Assembly (NCBI RefSeq): GCF_030813245.1
Contig: NZ_JAUSUA010000002.1
Span: 744,001 to 808,000 of the forward strand
Source: Alkalicoccobacillus murimartini
Lineage (GTDB): Bacteria > Bacillota > Bacilli > Bacillales > Bacillaceae_D
Direction: 5' to 3'
Length of the DNA: 64,000 nucleotides
In this document: one piece after another, positions 1 through 7,084 of the stretch
How positions within the stretch are numbered: the stretch's first letter is position 1
Layout of the letters: each line of letters opens with the position of its first letter
Position numbers and translations under genes: made by a program
The notes under the pieces: generated by a model
The model's input: the letters and a program-made list of their open reading frames with translations, nothing else
Database searches by the model: none
Told to the model about the DNA's origin: nothing

Positions 1-1305
1 ATCATTAATACCTCTATTAAAAGTAACATGAAGAGTATATTTACAGATTGCCCGCACCGTGAAAAGCTTGGGTGGATAGAACAGTTACATTTAATGGCCC
101 CATCGATTTTTTACAACTTCAATGTAGCCCCATTATACGAGAAGATCTTTATCGACCTTGAGGAAGCTCAAGAAGAGAATGGTTTTGTACCAAATATAGC
201 TCCTGAATATGTGGAATTTGAAGATGGTTTTCGCGATTCACCAGAATGGGGAAGTTCTTTCGTTATTGGTCCCTGGTATCACTATAATTGGTACGGGAAT
301 GATACGGTCTTAAAGAGACATTACACTCAGATGATTAAATATGTTGAGTATCTAGTATCTCGTTCTACAGAAGGAATTGTCCATCACGGATTAGGTGACT
401 GGGGGGATTTAGGAGAGGTTCCTGATGACAATCAAGGATTTGCCGTTCATACACCCATTGCCGTAACCGCAACCGCCATGTTGTTTGAAACTAGTCGAAT
501 TCTGGCCGACATCGCTCAACTACTTGGCTATCACGAAGATGTATTGAGGTTTAGGACCCTTTCAGATGAGACAAAGAAAGCATTTAATCAAGCATTTTTT
601 AATAAAAGCACTTCTTTTTATGCAACGAATAGTCAAACATCAAACGCTACGGCCCTAGCTCTCGATCTAGTATCAGAAGTCGATACATCACACGTTTTAT
701 CTAATCTAATCACTGAGTTAACAAATAATAAGTATGTGATCACATGTGGTGAGGTAGGACATCGATACTTATTATCAGCATTATCTACATATGATAGATC
801 TGATATTGTGGAGAAAATGCTTCAGCAATCGAATGAGCCTTATTATAGGTTTCTAGTGAACAACGGTGCAACGAGTTTAACTGAATTTTGGGATGGACCT
901 CTGACTGGCCATTCACACAATCATATTATGATGGGACACATAGAGGAATGGTTTTATGCTCAACTAGGGGGCATTCAGATTAATTATTCTCAAAGAGAAG
1001 CCGTGCATCCGATTCTCATTTCACCTTTTATCGCTGAACATGTCGATTGGGTTAAAGCAAATCACAAAATAGCAGCAGGATGGATCCATACTCATTGGAA
1101 AAAGAATGATGACCAATTACTAGTAGACGTTACGATTCCAGCTAATACGAAAACAGTGATTGCTCTACCTGTTACTAAAAACGAAGAAGTAACAGAACGA
1201 GAAATAGGTACAATCAATGAAGAGATAAAAACAATAAATGGAGTCAGTCGCATGTATATTCACGTTGGATCAGGGATGTACAATTTTAATATAAAGAAGG
1301 TTTAG
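1..1305 (+). CDS. alpha-L-rhamnosidase, GH78 family (3' part; start lies outside window)
   Basis: The reading frame is open from base 1, so the gene begins upstream and only about 434 C-terminal residues are visible; full GH78 enzymes are usually 850-1100 aa. The visible part is the (alpha/alpha)6 catalytic barrel plus the C-terminal beta domain. The family motif DCPHREKLGW is at bases 46-75, the acidic GLGDWGD loop near 391-411 and TEFWDG followed by SHNH near 880-925, where the general acid and base of the family sit. The enzyme would release terminal L-rhamnose from plant or microbial glycans. No signal peptide can be judged because the N-terminus is missing. A strong hairpin follows the stop codon. 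The family call is firm; the exact substrate is not. Confidence 0.9.
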   Translation: MINTSIKSNMKSIFTDCPHREKLGWIEQLHLMAPSIFYNFNVAPLYEKIFIDLEEAQEENGFVPNIAPEYVEFEDGFRDSPEWGSSFVIGPWYHYNWYGNDTVLKRHYTQMIKYVEYLVSRSTEGIVHHGLGDWGDLGEVPDDNQGFAVHTPIAVTATAMLFETSRILADIAQLLGYHEDVLRFRTLSDETKKAFNQAFFNKSTSFYATNSQTSNATALALDLVSEVDTSHVLSNLITELTNNKYVITCGEVGHRYLLSALSTYDRSDIVEKMLQQSNEPYYRFLVNNGATSLTEFWDGPLTGHSHNHIMMGHIEEWFYAQLGGIQINYSQREAVHPILISPFIAEHVDWVKANHKIAAGWIHTHWKKNDDQLLVDVTIPANTKTVIALPVTKNEEVTEREIGTINEEIKTINGVSRMYIHVGSGMYNFNIKKV

Positions 1306-1376
1306 GTAGAGTAGACAAAAGAAAACGACGAGCGTTCCTATTAAGGAATGATCGTCGTTTTGGTCTGTCTATCTAC
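1306..1376. repeat. Long inverted repeat / terminator-like element, copy 1
   Basis: The inner stem AAAACGACGA...TCGTCGTTTT with GTTCCT/AGGAAT pairing is flanked by an outer pair GTAGAGTAGAC / GTCTATCTAC, so almost the whole 71 bp can fold. The segment after the stem (GTCGTTTTNGTCTGTCNATC) recurs at 15964-15983, so this is a dispersed element as well as a likely terminator for the rhamnosidase gene. Confidence 0.7.
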
Positions 1377-1456
1377 TTTTATTCCAGCCACTTTTCGTTA
1401 GTTAATTCCCTAAAATCTACTTTAAATATAGTGAACGAATTTCTACCTGTGAATAG

Positions 1457-1600
1457 TTATTTTTCTAAATTAACTTTACCTGAAGGTGTATAGATTGGCT
1501 CTGGTTCCGGATCTGATTCAGCAAAAGCGGTCTGTGAATGAAACGTAACAACCGAAAAAAGAACAACTGATAGAATGAAAAGCTTACTAAACATTTTCAA
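1457..1600 (-). CDS. Small secreted peptide precursor, unknown (47 aa)
   Basis: A 47-codon ORF starts at TTG (1600), eight bases after GGAG, which is a better ribosome site than the ATG two codons later. The product has a basic N-terminus, a hydrophobic core of about 15 residues and a TAFA|E signal-peptidase-I-like site near residue 27. The mature part is about 20 residues, acidic and proline-rich (DPEPEPIYTP), ending GKVNLEK. Size and layout resemble Phr-type exported signalling peptides, but no Rap-type receptor gene is adjacent, so the role is unknown. A second copy of the gene neighbourhood cannot be checked here. Real-gene confidence comes from the start site and signal-like sequence. 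Confidence 0.5.
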   Translation of the reverse strand: MKMFSKLFILSVVLFSVVTFHSQTAFAESDPEPEPIYTPSGKVNLEK

Positions 1601-1698
1601 TTCAAACACTCCCAATTTAAGTTTGTTTGTAATTCATTTGAATAACTAAACGTCATAAACTGCAGGGTTGTTTCAGAACCATCTCGTTGTTGAAGAGA

Positions 1699-1788
1699 TT
1701 ATGTCGAATCTTCGGATGCCTCAGCCTTGCTTTGAACCTTATAGGTACACCATTCTACACACATGATTCCAACTAACATTGAGGTCAT
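1699..1788 (-). CDS. Possible 29-aa peptide with duplicated ribosome site
   Basis: On the minus strand AGGAGGTTAATGA-type sequence occurs twice in tandem. The first copy opens a 4-codon ORF (MIGG) whose TAA overlaps the ATG of the second as TAATG; the second opens a 29-codon ORF ending in a polar, acidic tail. A TATAAT-like sequence lies a short distance upstream. The peptide matches nothing I recognise. It may be a translated small protein or a leader peptide; no larger gene follows closely on this strand (the next same-strand feature is the 47-aa ORF ending at 1457). Confidence 0.3.
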   Translation of the reverse strand: MTSMLVGIMCVEWCTYKVQSKAEASEDST

Positions 1789-2002
1789 TAACCTCCTATC
1801 ATTAACCTCCTTTCTTATTGAAATCTATTATATCAGTAATATTATTACATATATATACTTAAATTGTATTTAAGAGCATCTATTACTATTTGAGATCATA
1901 TAATAGTAATTTCCCTCCCTCTTTCTAAACACTAAGAAGCTAATTAACCTCGTAAACGTTCTTACATCCGACGTCAAACGAGTTCATCATCGTCTTTTGG
2001 CA

Positions 2003-2048
2003 CAAAAAAAACACCCCAAAAGTAGTTTCTCTACTTCTTAGGGTGCTT
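2003..2048 (-). terminator. Rho-independent terminator of the YxeA-like gene
   Basis: Read on the minus strand: CACCCTAAGAAGTAG, a short loop, CTACTTTTGGGGTG, then eight T. It directly follows the stop codon of the gene at 2057-2398. Confidence 0.85.
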
Positions 2049-2056
2049 TCAGTATG

Positions 2057-2398
2057 TTATTGATTATCTAATTCACTTTTCACATCTGCTGGAACCTCAG
2101 ACTCTTCTACTTCACTATACGTAACAGCTTGATCACCTTTCATTGTTACAATTAAATAGGCGCCTTGGCGGAGTTGTCTCATCCCCATGAATTCGATTAT
2201 TTCGCTCTCCCCATCTTCCGTGACACCAAGCGTTTCATAATCATGTTGTGTTGCTTCGGCAGGCGCATTTTCAACAGGTACACCTTCGTCAACAATTTTC
2301 ACATAATAATCTTCATTTTGGAAGCTACTATAGATCATAAAACCTGCAACAACTGCCGCAATAACCAGTATGATTGTTAATCCTATTTTCTTTATCAT
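2057..2398 (-). CDS. YxeA-like small exported/membrane-anchored protein
   Basis: The product is 113 aa: one N-terminal hydrophobic segment (about residues 4-24) followed by an extracytoplasmic domain beginning QNEDYYVKIVD. This matches the YxeA (DUF1093) pattern, in which a membrane anchor precedes a small domain starting with a YYV/I motif. I place the start at ATG 2398, nine bases after GAGGTG; a GTG four codons earlier overlaps the ribosome site. In B. subtilis yxeA belongs to a peptide-sensing ABC operon, and such an operon with its own YxeA lies at 45.3-50.3 kb, so this is a second stand-alone copy. Function is unknown; envelope stress or cationic-peptide response is inference. Confidence 0.7.
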   Translation of the reverse strand: MIKKIGLTIILVIAAVVAGFMIYSSFQNEDYYVKIVDEGVPVENAPAEATQHDYETLGVTEDGESEIIEFMGMRQLRQGAYLIVTMKGDQAVTYSEVEESEVPADVKSELDNQ

Positions 2399-2489
2399 GT
2401 AGTATCTCACCTCTACCTATAGTCTAATAAGGAATGCGCTATCGTCCTATAGATTTCACTTACACAAACCTTACAATACTGTTAGATTG

Positions 2490-3419
2490 CTAAAATAACA
2501 CCTGACTTAAATAGATAAAAAACGTCACCGTAAAACAACTGGCAACCGTAGAGACTAGCACCGCCTGAGCCGCGTATTCAGGATAATTATCATACTCTAA
2601 AGCGAAGAGAGCACTGTTTCGCGACATCGGAAAAGAGCTCGCAATTAGAAGGCCTTGGGCCACGGTTCCATCAAGACCCATTACCCAAATAATGACCAGA
2701 CCAATGAATGGGGCCATAATCAGCCTTCCTATTATTGAGACGAAAAACAGTAGCGAGAACTGCTTTAAGGTGGGATAAGCAATTTGGGCACCTAGTACTA
2801 GCAAGGCTAATGCGATAAAGCCATTTGATACTTGTTGCATTGGAGTTTGAATAAATGTCGGGAGTTCCCACGGCATTTGATAAAAAATAAGTCCAATTAC
2901 AAGCGCATAAATAATCGGTGTCTTAAAAAGCTCGGATAAATTACTCCATAAGCCTGTAGACCTAGTAGATGCTGAAACCATGACACCGTATGTATACGTA
3001 ATTAAATTCTGGAACATCAGAACAATGACTTGAACGGATATGCCAAGTGGGTTTCCTGCAAAAACTAATTGACTGACAGGCAGTCCAAAGTTGCCTGAGT
3101 TCATTAATACAATACTATTCTGGAAAGTTGGCGCAAGCTTTGGATCCATTTTGAATATCTTCACAAGTCCCCAACTTACTCCAGCTAAAATCACAAATTG
3201 AATGACTAAGAAACCACCAATCTCAATTAACAATCCAGTATCTAAGTTACTATTTGAGATATTCACAAACACAACAACTGGAAGAAAGAAATACGTTAAT
3301 AACTTCGAAAAAGATGCCAAATGAAATGAAAACTTTCGATGTAGCAATGCACCTGCTACCAACAATACAAAGATCGGAAGCATAACTTGAAAGATAATCT
3401 CGATCAGAAATATCCACAT
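2490..3419 (-). CDS. AEC (auxin efflux carrier) family transporter
   Basis: A 309-aa polytopic membrane protein with about ten hydrophobic segments arranged as two five-helix halves. Family-typical stretches include NSGNFGLPVSQLVF in the first half and QGLLIASSFPMSRNSALFA in the second, matching Mem_trans (PF03547). Bacterial members export or exchange malate, other carboxylates or amino acids; the substrate cannot be read from the sequence. It lies 36 bp downstream of the 3-hydroxyisobutyryl-CoA hydrolase gene on the same strand and may be cotranscribed. A second, divergent paralogue is at 14747-15667. Confidence 0.88.
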   Translation of the reverse strand: MWIFLIEIIFQVMLPIFVLLVAGALLHRKFSFHLASFSKLLTYFFLPVVVFVNISNSNLDTGLLIEIGGFLVIQFVILAGVSWGLVKIFKMDPKLAPTFQNSIVLMNSGNFGLPVSQLVFAGNPLGISVQVIVLMFQNLITYTYGVMVSASTRSTGLWSNLSELFKTPIIYALVIGLIFYQMPWELPTFIQTPMQQVSNGFIALALLVLGAQIAYPTLKQFSLLFFVSIIGRLIMAPFIGLVIIWVMGLDGTVAQGLLIASSFPMSRNSALFALEYDNYPEYAAQAVLVSTVASCFTVTFFIYLSQVLF

Positions 3420-3455
3420 ATCCCGTAATCCCTCTTTTTCTCTACTTACTTTATG

Positions 3456-4496
3456 CTATTGAATAAAAGCTTTCACATAATCAGCCGGTACTTCTTCTAT
3501 TGTTTGATACAAATAGTCTGGCTGCGCTTCTTTATCGATTAACAAACAACGAACGCCTTCGTAAAAATCTGTACACATCATAAATTGCATCGCTACCTTT
3601 TTATCAAAATCAAGTGCTTCAGTGTAGGTTTTTAGCTTCTCTGTATGTCTTAAATGAGCATACGTAACCAGCAAAGAGACAGGAGATTTCCGTAAAAACG
3701 ACTGATAGAGTGCCTGAGCTTCTTGGGAACGATCCCTTTTTAATGATCCAACTATTTCTTTTACCGATGGAAGAGAAAAGTGCTTCTCGATAAAAAGAGC
3801 TTGTTGCATAAGTTCACTTTTTGGTGGGTTTGTGCTAAACGATTCAATACACTCTTTCACCTGCTGATCTATGTCTTTTTCACTAGAACCCGTTTTGGTA
3901 ACTAGCCTTTCTCTTAACTCCGTTATAGATGAGCTAGGCACAAAAAAATCTGCCGTTCCGATATGTATAGCATCTGCTCCGCTTATCACCGCACCACTTA
4001 AGCCAAGGTACATTCCTATACTATGAGGTGTCTGGTTAAGGAAATATCCTGCACCTACATCTGGAAAGAAACCAATGGCTGTCTCTGGCATGGCCCACTT
4101 TGTCTTTTCCGTTACAACTCGATAGGTCGCCCCATATGAAAGTCCAACGCCGCCTCCCATTACGAGGCCGTCCATAAGTGCAATAATGGGTTTTGAATAA
4201 TTTGCTATGATCGCATCCATCGTATATTCCACGTCAAAAAATCGCTTTGATTTTTCTAAGCCAACACTCGTTGCTCCATATGAATAAATTTCTTTAATAT
4301 CTCCTCCTGCACAAAAAGCTTTTGAACCAGTACCTTCTAGTAATACGAAACGAACCGATTCATTTACTTCCCAATCAAGAAGAATGTCATAAATGGATTG
4401 AATCATCTCAAAGGAAAGAGAATGAAGTGATTTCTCTCTGTTAAGAGTAATCACACCAACCCCTGTATTTGTTACATGAATTTGAGTGTAACTCAT
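3456..4496 (-). CDS. 3-hydroxyisobutyryl-CoA hydrolase / enoyl-CoA hydratase family
   Basis: A 346-aa crotonase-fold protein. FCAGGDIKEIY (about residues 61-71) and DGLVMGGGVGLS form the CoA oxyanion hole, and PETAIGFFPDVGAGYFL holds the Glu and Asp typical of 3-hydroxyisobutyryl-CoA hydrolases. The C-terminal extension characteristic of HIBCH is present, making it longer than plain enoyl-CoA hydratases (about 260 aa). It would hydrolyse 3-hydroxyisobutyryl-CoA in valine degradation. GGGGGAT precedes the ATG. No other valine-pathway gene is in the window, so this is a stand-alone copy or heads a two-gene unit with the AEC transporter. Confidence 0.88.
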   Translation of the reverse strand: MSYTQIHVTNTGVGVITLNREKSLHSLSFEMIQSIYDILLDWEVNESVRFVLLEGTGSKAFCAGGDIKEIYSYGATSVGLEKSKRFFDVEYTMDAIIANYSKPIIALMDGLVMGGGVGLSYGATYRVVTEKTKWAMPETAIGFFPDVGAGYFLNQTPHSIGMYLGLSGAVISGADAIHIGTADFFVPSSSITELRERLVTKTGSSEKDIDQQVKECIESFSTNPPKSELMQQALFIEKHFSLPSVKEIVGSLKRDRSQEAQALYQSFLRKSPVSLLVTYAHLRHTEKLKTYTEALDFDKKVAMQFMMCTDFYEGVRCLLIDKEAQPDYLYQTIEEVPADYVKAFIQ

Positions 4497-4586
4497 CTTT
4501 ATCCCCCTCTTATCTGATGCTTGCCTTATCCCGTCACAATACTCATGACGATCTCTATCTGACCATAGCAGACTAGTCAGAATATC

Positions 4587-4600
4587 CGCAAGCGCTTACC
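4587..4600 (-). promoter_or_regulatory. Possible CcpA (cre) site upstream of the hydrolase gene
   Basis: On the minus strand GGTAAGCGCTTGCG has the palindromic AAGCGCTT core of cre sites and differs from TGTAAGCGCTTACA at a few outer positions. It lies about 90 bp upstream of the start at 4496. Confidence 0.4.
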
Positions 4601-4639
4601 TTATTATGACATGAATGCAACGGGAGGAAACTACATGTG

Positions 4640-4800
4640 TTACAAAGAAGAACCACTGTAAAACGAAGACGATTGATACTTTGATAAGAGGTAGAGGACG
4701 ATATCAAGACTCATTCAAATATAATCAAGACAGCTTGGGGGATTACCAAGAGCCCGCCCTCAATACTAAGAGCGGACTCACTTTCATCAAGAGTAAAACC
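4640..4800 (-). repeat. About 21-bp periodic degenerate array, CTTGAT family (array C1)
   Basis: Read on the plus strand as the reverse complement, (A)TCAAGA-like cores fall at 4705, 4726, 4747, 4767 (TAAG) and 4788, i.e. steps of 21, 21, 20 and 21 bp; weaker units at about 4644, 4665 and 4685 extend it upstream. Spacers are unrelated to each other. This is the same core as arrays at 51.6 and 51.9 kb in the opposite orientation. It fills the non-coding gap 4497-4816. Confidence 0.75.
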
Positions 4801-4816
4801 AAATTTAAACAGGATT

Positions 4817-5443
4817 CTACACCGCTCGTCTATACACAAAGTAATAGATCGTTAATGGCCACCACAATACAGTAAAAATTGGATACACCGCCCAAATAAC
4901 GTCAGGAGTGATTAATGTGTTAACGTTCCAAAAGAAAAGTGTAACTAACAATGCACCAAATACCGAATACAACATCGGGCGTTTAGCAAACGTAACCGAC
5001 ATTGGCCACCAGAGGATAACAAAGGCCGGAAAGATAAACCACGGGAATCCCGGCTCAAAATAAATGTTCAATCCAACATAATACAAAAGAAAAAAGATAC
5101 TTGCCAATACAGAAAAGGTTGGCATTGCAGCAAGTCGTCCTGCAAAAACCACAAGTGGCCAGTAGAGTATCGGTAGCCATGCATATAGAATCCACAAATA
5201 CCCTGGTGTCTCTACCAAATTAATCGCAAGCAAAATACAGATAAGAAGGATAGAAGCACATAAGGAGTACCACTTATGCCCATTTGGAAACTTGAACAGT
5301 GCGTTTAAAGGCCAAAACAGTAGGAATAATGCTGGATAGATCGCCCAAAGCTGTTCAGGTGTGGTCATCCAATTTATAAAGAAAAGAAATAGAATAGTGA
5401 AAAGTGAAGCAATAATAGAAAAAGGCACATCCTCCTTCTTCAT
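4817..5443 (-). CDS. Membrane protein of four tandem two-helix repeats, HAAS/PadR-linked
   Basis: A 208-aa protein built from four copies of one unit of about 50 residues: a hydrophobic helix, an N...TP (or EPG) turn, then LWxxYPxFxxLWWPL. Instances are TPEQLWAIYPALFLLFWPL, TPGYLWILYAWLPILYWPL, EPGFPWFIFPAFVILWWPM and TPDVIWAVYPIFTVLWWPL. The same unit occurs once in the neighbouring HAAS protein, so this protein looks like that membrane module amplified. Its ATG is directly adjacent to the stop of the upstream gene, forming an operon PadR-HAAS-this gene. I do not know a function; a membrane sensor or effector partner of the HAAS protein is inference. Confidence 0.75.
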   Translation of the reverse strand: MKKEDVPFSIIASLFTILFLFFINWMTTPEQLWAIYPALFLLFWPLNALFKFPNGHKWYSLCASILLICILLAINLVETPGYLWILYAWLPILYWPLVVFAGRLAAMPTFSVLASIFFLLYYVGLNIYFEPGFPWFIFPAFVILWWPMSVTFAKRPMLYSVFGALLVTLFFWNVNTLITPDVIWAVYPIFTVLWWPLTIYYFVYRRAV

Positions 5444-5863
5444 TTACTTTCCTCCCCCTTGTCTACGCCAATAATAATACATAGATAATGGCCACCAGAG
5501 GATGACGAATGTCGGATAAACAAACCAAATATTATTAGGCGTGTATTCCACATTCATAAACCACATCAAAGCAATAAAAAGGACGCTACCCCACACAGAA
5601 AACCACATATTCAAGCGCGTATGTTTCTTTTTTATTGGATTCGATGGTTCCGATGACAGCTGCAACTCTGCTTTAATCTCATCAATATCACCGAAATCAA
5701 CAATCGTTTTATTAATAGCATCTTCTTCGCTCTTTCCTTGCACCATTAGATCTTGGGCTTTCTCCTGCAGATCCAACGTGATTTCTTCCTTCACTTGAAT
5801 GACTTCGTCTGTCTCAGGCAAATCGTAAAACAAACGCTCCACATGATTTCGTATTTTTTTCAT
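5444..5863 (-). CDS. HAAS signalling-domain protein with C-terminal two-helix membrane module
   Basis: A 139-aa protein. Residues 1-75 are a charged helical domain with the HAAS (DUF1700-like) signature: a start like IRNHVERLFYDLPETDEVI, a central EEITLDLQEKAQDLM helix and GKSEEDAINKTIVDFGDIDEI. Residues about 85-135 are two hydrophobic helices ending WFVYPTFVILWWPL, the same unit repeated four times in the next gene. HAAS domains are known to couple PadR-type regulators to membrane or extracytoplasmic modules. The ATG overlaps the TGA of the padR gene by four bases, so the two are translationally coupled. Confidence 0.85.
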   Translation of the reverse strand: MKKIRNHVERLFYDLPETDEVIQVKEEITLDLQEKAQDLMVQGKSEEDAINKTIVDFGDIDEIKAELQLSSEPSNPIKKKHTRLNMWFSVWGSVLFIALMWFMNVEYTPNNIWFVYPTFVILWWPLSMYYYWRRQGGGK

Positions 5864-6198
5864 GAATCAAGCCCCTCCATAAACAAATTAATAATCTTTT
5901 TCATCTCGTTCCACTCATTCATCGTTTCTTTTAGGTAGGCTTTACCCAACGTCGTAATGGAATAATATTTACGTTTCCCCCCCTGAGACTTCTCTCCAAA
6001 ATAAGAGGTGATTAGCTCTTTTTTCTCTAACCGTTGAAACACAGCGTAAAGAGTTGCTTCTTTGATTACGAATTTCCCTTCTGTTCGTAGACTAATTTCC
6101 TTAGAAATCTCATAGCCATATCTATCTTTCTCATATACTAGCCGAAGAATAATTGAGTCTACATGGCCCCTCAAAATATCACTGCGAATATTCGACAC
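5860..6198 (-). CDS. PadR-family transcriptional regulator
   Basis: A 112-aa winged-helix regulator. The N-terminus IRSDILRGHVDSIILRLVYE and YGYEISKEI are the standard PadR opening, followed by the recognition region and a KRKYYSITTLGKAYL wing. It has the short C-terminal helix of PadR subfamily 2. The GTG at 6198 fits the family's N-terminus, although the purine-rich stretch GAAGGAAG lies very close to it. It heads a three-gene operon with the HAAS and membrane-repeat proteins and most likely represses it through the palindromes at 6209-6264. Confidence 0.92.
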   Translation of the reverse strand: MSNIRSDILRGHVDSIILRLVYEKDRYGYEISKEISLRTEGKFVIKEATLYAVFQRLEKKELITSYFGEKSQGGKRKYYSITTLGKAYLKETMNEWNEMKKIINLFMEGLDS

Positions 6199-6208
6199 CT
6201 TCCTTCAA

Positions 6209-6264
6209 ATTACTCTGCCTGATAGAACTATATCTGATAGAGTAATTATAAAACGGATTACTCT
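6209..6264. promoter_or_regulatory. Candidate PadR operator
   Basis: ATTACTCT at 6209-6216 pairs with AGAGTAAT at 6239-6246, with GATAGA/TATATC matching inside. A third half site ATTACTCT lies at 6257-6264. The cluster begins 11 bp upstream of the padR start, where an autoregulatory operator is expected. Confidence 0.6.
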
Positions 6265-6476
6265 GTCTGTCAAAGTAAAAAATTCAATATGATCTGTCTG
6301 GATTTAGCTGATCTAATCGCTACTGAGGTTCACTCTTCGATTGATAAGTGCTATTATTACTCGTAATGAAAAACTCCGACTCCTCATGCAAATATTTCTC
6401 AAAAATGCTCACTCTGCGATTGGATCGAACAGCACATGATTGGAAGTAAGGAAGCGTATTTGGAGGATAGTATTTT

Positions 6477-6668
6477 GAGTCAGGATTAGGTGAGGATGTT
6501 TCTTTTTTGAGCATGATATCACTAATTTTGAGCATTTGAGGTTTTTCTGAGCAATTCGTGGGTTTTTTCGCGCATTGAGCTACACTTTTCGCGCAGAATT
6601 CTATTTTTTGAGCATGACGTGTTCATTTTTGAGCATCTACCTTCTATTTTTGCGCACGTCATCTTCTA
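6477..6668 (+). repeat. About 21-bp periodic degenerate array, GAGCA/GCGCA family (array A1)
   Basis: Cores preceded by T tracts (TTTTTGAGCA or TTTTCGCGCA) begin at 6509, 6530, 6549, 6570, 6591, 6610, 6631 and 6652: steps of 21, 19, 21, 21, 19, 21 and 21 bp. A degenerate unit starts near 6477. Spacers of about ten bases are not conserved. The array lies between the padR operator and the ribosome site of the gene at 6697; 6265-6476 holds nothing I can assign. Confidence 0.8.
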
Positions 6669-6696
6669 CTCAATCATTGCAAGGAGGATCCATTCG

Positions 6697-7047
6697 ATGT
6701 TTGCCTGTAAGGTCAGGTGCCGCACGACCGTTTTTATTAAATATGGCGAAGGCACTCCCACACTTGAATCAACAAAAGCTTTGTTTAAGCAGCTTAGAAA
6801 ACAGTCCAAGCTGATATCCGTTAAAAAAATCTATGATTATAAGCATTGGAAAAATGACTTTGGGGAGGTAGCAGCCACTCTGGAGGTTGATGTTCTGGTT
6901 GAGCACAATCAACATGTGGAATATCTTTCTGATTATGAATTACGAGCCTGTCGAGTTGTTCGCGAGCAATTCTTCACGGCTGGTACGGCTATTCAGGCGT
7001 TAGACTCTCACCGTTATCAGCCTCTGCGTACAAGGGCTTTTAGATAA
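6697..7047 (+). CDS. Hypothetical protein (116 aa)
   Basis: The start is ATG 6697, nine bases after AAGGAGG; the open frame extends further upstream only because it runs through the repeat array. The product is soluble, mixed alpha/beta, without signal peptide or membrane segment. It contains a strand-rich first half (VRCRTTVFIKYGEG), a lysine-rich helix (ALFKQLRKQSKLISVKK) and a second strand-rich part (AATLEVDVLVEHNQHVEYL), ending with a basic tail. I do not recognise the family. It is monocistronic and followed by a terminator-like hairpin shared with the converging protease gene. Confidence 0.7.
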   Translation: MFACKVRCRTTVFIKYGEGTPTLESTKALFKQLRKQSKLISVKKIYDYKHWKNDFGEVAATLEVDVLVEHNQHVEYLSDYELRACRVVREQFFTAGTAIQALDSHRYQPLRTRAFR

Positions 7048-7050
7048 AAA

Positions 7051-7084
7051 AGAGCAGCGAGCTCTTATACCCGCTGCCTTTTAT
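7051..7084. terminator. Bidirectional terminator-like hairpin
   Basis: GCAGCG ... CGCTGC with A and T runs on the outer sides, between the convergent genes ending at 7047 and 7085. The stem is short, so strength is uncertain. Confidence 0.5.

Noticed and set aside
4615-4875. 86-aa plus-strand open frame
   Set aside because: It lies in the 21-bp periodic array and overlaps the end of the membrane-repeat gene. The open frame follows from the period being seven codons; no ribosome site suits it.
6320-6535. 71-aa minus-strand open frame
   Set aside because: Starts inside the GAGCA array, low-complexity composition, no ribosome site.
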